Shown here piece by piece: positions 58,443 to 61,029 of a stretch of DNA of 61,029 nt. Under the pieces are notes generated by a model. The model saw nothing but the letters and a program-made list of their open reading frames with translations. It did not search any database and was not told where the DNA came from. How positions within the stretch are numbered: the stretch's first letter is position 1; each line of letters begins with the position of its first letter. The DNA is taken from contig NZ_BMOY01000001.1 in the NCBI RefSeq assembly GCF_014647315.1, positions 67,346-128,374 on the forward strand, in the 5' to 3' direction. The position numbers and the translations under genes are program-made. The DNA is from Paenalicyclobacillus cellulosilyticus. GTDB lineage: Bacteria; Bacillota; Bacilli; Alicyclobacillales; Alicyclobacillaceae.

Positions 58443-59465
58443 ATGGCGGAACGGGACTTTGACACGCATGCCGGCCGGGCGGGGCAGGACCCGGAGACCG
58501 CCGCGGCGCTCAGGGCGGCGGCCGCGCTGGCCGGGCGGATACGCGCCCATGTCGCGCGGGTGGTGGTCGGCAAGGAGGACGTGGTGGACTTGTTGCTGGC
58601 GGCCCTGTTCGCCGGCGGCCACGTGCTGCTGGAGGACGTGCCAGGCACAGGCAAGACGCTCCTCGCGAAGACGCTCGCCAAGTCCATCGCCGGCACGTTC
58701 CGGCGCATCCAGTTCACGCCGGATCTTTTGCCAAGCGACTTGACCGGCATCTACTATTTCAACCAAAAGCGCGCCGACTTTGAATTCCGGCCGGGGCCTG
58801 TGTTCACCCACATCCTGCTCGCGGATGAGCTGAACCGGGCTACGCCGCGCACGCAGTCGAGCCTGCTGGAGTGCATGGAGGAGCGGCAGGTCACGGTGGA
58901 CGGCGTGACGCACCCGTTGGCCACGCCGTTTTTGGTACTGGCCACGCAGAACCCGGTGGAAACCCAGGGCACCTTCCCGCTGCCGGAAGCGCAGCTGGAT
59001 CGCTTCCTGCTGCGGGTGAGCATGGGATATCCCTCGCACGAGGAGGGGCTGGCCATCCTGCGCCGCTTCCAAGCGGACGATCCGTTGGCCGCCATGGACG
59101 CGGTGGCGAGCCTGGAGGAGGTGGCGGCGGCGCAAGCGGCCGTGCGGCACGTGCACGTGGCGGACGACGTGCTCGATTACCTCCTGACCATCGTCGAGCA
59201 CACCCGCACGCATCCGGGGGTGGCGCTCGGGGTGAGCCCGCGCGGCAGCCAGGCGCTGTTGCGGGCGGCGCAGGCGTACGCGGTCATCCAGGGGCGGGAT
59301 TACGTCTTGCCGGACGATGTGAAGCGCTTGGCACAGCCAGTGCTGGCGCACCGGCTGCTCCTTGGCACGGCGCTTCCAGGCGTGCGCGCGGCGGATGTGG
59401 TGGCCCAAGTCGTCGCCGCGGTGCCGGTACCGGCGGAGCCGGCATGGGCCGAGCGCCGGCGGTAA
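58443..59465 (+). CDS. MoxR-family AAA+ ATPase
   Basis: 340 residues. Walker A LLEDVPGTGKTLLAKTLAKS, Walker B ILLADELNRATPRTQSSLLE, sensor VLATQNPVETQGTFPLPEAQ, all characteristic of MoxR (APE2220/RavA-like) ATPases that remodel protein complexes with a DUF58/VWA partner. Start ATG 58443 with CGGGGGGAGAAGC. The next gene encodes the DUF58 protein and then a transglutaminase-like membrane protein, the usual three-gene module. Confidence 0.95.
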   Translation: MAERDFDTHAGRAGQDPETAAALRAAAALAGRIRAHVARVVVGKEDVVDLLLAALFAGGHVLLEDVPGTGKTLLAKTLAKSIAGTFRRIQFTPDLLPSDLTGIYYFNQKRADFEFRPGPVFTHILLADELNRATPRTQSSLLECMEERQVTVDGVTHPLATPFLVLATQNPVETQGTFPLPEAQLDRFLLRVSMGYPSHEEGLAILRRFQADDPLAAMDAVASLEEVAAAQAAVRHVHVADDVLDYLLTIVEHTRTHPGVALGVSPRGSQALLRAAQAYAVIQGRDYVLPDDVKRLAQPVLAHRLLLGTALPGVRAADVVAQVVAAVPVPAEPAWAERRR

Positions 59466-59515
59466 GTGGCGCCGCGCGGGCACGAGCGCGTATGAACCGG
59501 GAGGAGCGAGCGACG

Positions 59516-60703
59516 ATGGTCTCGTGGTTCATCCTTGTGGCAGGCGTGTTGGCGCTGGTGCAAGCCCATGTCTACCGGCGTTATGGTCTGAGGAACGTCA
59601 CCTACACGGCCGGCTTTCGGCAGGCGACCGCGATGGCGGGAGAGACGGTGGAGTTTGTGGAGCGGATTGCCAACCGTAAGGTTTTGCCCGTGCCGTGGGT
59701 GCGCTTGGAGATGGGGATGAGCGTCCACCTGCGGTTCGCGCGGCAGGCGAATCTCGAAATTGCGGAAGGAGAGTACCATCAGGTGCACCGCAGCCTGTTT
59801 GCCCTCGGGTCGTACCGGCAGATCACGCGCCGGCACCGGGTGCTGTGCGTCAAGCGGGGATACTACCGGATCGCGTCGGCCTCCATGACCTGCGGTGACG
59901 CCTTGGGCCTCGCCGCGGCGCACCAGAGTGTGCCGCTCGCCGCAGCACTGCTCGTTTACCCGCGGGTGCTGCGGTGGGAAGAGCTGCCGCTGCCGGTGCA
60001 CCGGTGGCTGGGCGAAGTGACGGTCCGCCGTTGGATAGTGGACGATCCGTTCCTCACCGCGGGCGTGCGCGCCTACCGGCCGGGCGACCCCTGGCGGGAC
60101 ATCCACTGGAAGGCATCCGCCCGCGCGGGCAGTCTCCAGGTGCGGCAACGGGAGAAGACGGCCGACCCGACGCTGGTGATTTGCCTCAACATGGAGGACA
60201 GCGAAGGGATGTGGGGGCCGGTCAGCCGGCCGGACGTGATTGAACGGGCGATTGAGGTGGCGGCGAGCGTGGCGGCGTACGCCATCCGGCAAGGCATGGC
60301 GGTGGGGCTTTTATGCAACGGTGTCCTGGCGGATGCGGCCGGTGCGCAAGCAGGTGCGGCTGTCGAGGTGCCGCCGGCGAGCGGCGAGGCGCAGTGGGCG
60401 CGGCTGCTGGAGGTCTTCGCGAAGCTGGAGGTGGTCTGCCGATCCGGGTTTTACGGGCTGCTCGAAGCCGAGATTGCCAAACAAGTGCGCGACCGGGACT
60501 ATTTGCTGATTTCGGTCTATACCAACCCGCGTTTGTCCGCGCTGGCGGAACGGCTGCGGCGGCTCGGCAACGGGGTGGCGTATCTGCCAGTGCCGGCGGC
60601 GTCTCCAAAGGCGGTGCCGAAACAGGATGAGCCGGCAGAGGACGTGCCGGTGCCGGCGGCCGGCTTGGGCGCGCAGCCGCCTGCGGCGGGGGTGAAGGCG
60701 TGA
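59516..60703 (+). CDS. DUF58 domain membrane protein
   Basis: 395 residues from ATG 59516 (GGGAGGAG before it; ATG 59492 is an alternative). N-terminal hydrophobic helix (3-18), a beta-rich part with VEFVERIANRKVLPVPWVRL, and the DUF58 signature GVRAYRPGDPWRDIHWKASAR near residue 185-205. Works with MoxR ATPases; von Willebrand A-like. The C-terminal 40 residues are Pro/Ala-rich. Stop overlaps the next start (TGATG). Confidence 0.92.
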   Translation: MVSWFILVAGVLALVQAHVYRRYGLRNVTYTAGFRQATAMAGETVEFVERIANRKVLPVPWVRLEMGMSVHLRFARQANLEIAEGEYHQVHRSLFALGSYRQITRRHRVLCVKRGYYRIASASMTCGDALGLAAAHQSVPLAAALLVYPRVLRWEELPLPVHRWLGEVTVRRWIVDDPFLTAGVRAYRPGDPWRDIHWKASARAGSLQVRQREKTADPTLVICLNMEDSEGMWGPVSRPDVIERAIEVAASVAAYAIRQGMAVGLLCNGVLADAAGAQAGAAVEVPPASGEAQWARLLEVFAKLEVVCRSGFYGLLEAEIAKQVRDRDYLLISVYTNPRLSALAERLRRLGNGVAYLPVPAASPKAVPKQDEPAEDVPVPAAGLGAQPPAAGVKA

Positions 60704-61029
60704 TGCGCGCCTGCCTGGCGGTCTGGACGGAGGGGCTGTTGGTGCTGCCGGTCGTCTTGGCGGTGTTTCGCGGGTGCGGCGGCGGCACGCCCTGGCCGTG
60801 GCTCGTGTGGCTTGCCGCGGCAGGGGCGGCGGGGGCAGGCTTGGTTCGCCTCGGACTGCGGCGGACGGGATCTGTTCTGGCGGCGGCGCTGGTGGCGGGT
60901 GGTGTCACCTGGGTGCTGGCGGGCGCGGGATGGGGCAGCGGGTCCGGCGGGGCATGGCTGGCCCTGTTCGCCGCCAGCCGCGCATGGTGGCCGGTCAGCG
61001 ACGTGGCGGTGATGAGCCTGGGTGCCGTG
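60703..61029 (+). CDS. Membrane protein, probably transglutaminase-like TgpA (5' part)
   Basis: Open to the right edge, 109 codons seen. Starts MRACLAVWTEGLLVLPVVLA, with several transmembrane helices (about 10-20, 30-45, 58-75, 80-92 and onward), very Gly/Ala/Trp-rich. Its position overlapping a DUF58 gene in a moxR cluster, and a polytopic N-terminus, fit the TgpA/DUF3488-transglutaminase proteins, but the transglutaminase core lies beyond the window. Confidence 0.6.
   Translation, partial: MRACLAVWTEGLLVLPVVLAVFRGCGGGTPWPWLVWLAAAGAAGAGLVRLGLRRTGSVLAAALVAGGVTWVLAGAGWGSGSGGAWLALFAASRAWWPVSDVAVMSLGAV

Noticed and set aside
56106-59483. 1125-codon minus-strand ORF
   Set aside because: It spans the antisense of the alpha-galactosidase and MoxR genes, which have intact catalytic motifs; composition is Arg/His-rich and artefactual.

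Overview
The window comes from the replication-origin region of a high-GC, endospore-forming member of the Bacillota, most like the Alicyclobacillaceae. This rests on gene order (gyrA-gyrB-remB-recF-yaaA-dnaN-dnaA | oriC | rpmH-rnpA-yidD-yidC-jag-mnmE-mnmG-rsmG-noc-soj-spo0J), on sporulation or Gram-positive markers (noc, yyaC, a complete walRK-yycHIJ operon) and on strong AGGAGG-type ribosome binding sites with frequent GTG and TTG starts. Genus is inference; the partial 16S gene at the left edge would settle it.

Layout. 1-1142 is the 5' part of a 16S rRNA gene on the minus strand, with its promoter near 1488-1517. A lone plus-strand secreted protein (1986-2567) separates it from the minus-strand replication cluster gyrA to dnaA (2823-11675). 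oriC is bipartite: a cluster of DnaA boxes upstream of dnaA (11826-12016) and a second box group with a DnaA-trio-like unwinding element between dnaA and dnaN (about 10084-10226). To the right the plus strand carries ribosomal protein, RNase P, membrane insertase, tRNA modification and chromosome segregation genes (12162-21749, two parS sites inside spo0J), then yyaC, a small-conductance mechanosensitive channel, ychF, the rpsF-ssb-rpsR operon, yybS, rplI and dnaB (to 31530). The cell-wall stress operon walR-walK-yycH-yycI-walJ-htrA with rlmH follows (32519-39783).

From about 39800 the conserved backbone gives way to accessory genes: a polysaccharide deacetylase, a secreted clan GH-A glycosidase, a CopC-CopD copper protein, an orphan Dam-type adenine methyltransferase, a LacI-regulated sugar ABC importer without its own ATPase, a MerR/RacA-like coiled-coil protein, an aldo/keto reductase and 6-phosphogluconate dehydrogenase. 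An aromatic amino acid unit follows (DAHP synthase, chorismate mutase) behind a T-box leader that reads a UUC (Phe) specifier and carries two antiterminator/terminator modules. The window ends with a CBS-domain protein, a GH36 alpha-galactosidase, and a MoxR-DUF58-transglutaminase-type cluster cut by the right edge.

The most notable observations are the tandem T-box expression platforms, the DnaA-trio element, an alanine at the quinolone-contact serine of GyrA, two strongly translated-looking micro-ORFs, the orphan Dam methylase, and a sugar-binding protein that lacks the lipoprotein cysteine expected in a monoderm. I did not find a clearly new multi-gene system; the best candidates for new biology are the small ORFs and the partially duplicated T-box. 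No tRNA, CRISPR array or insertion sequence was recognised.
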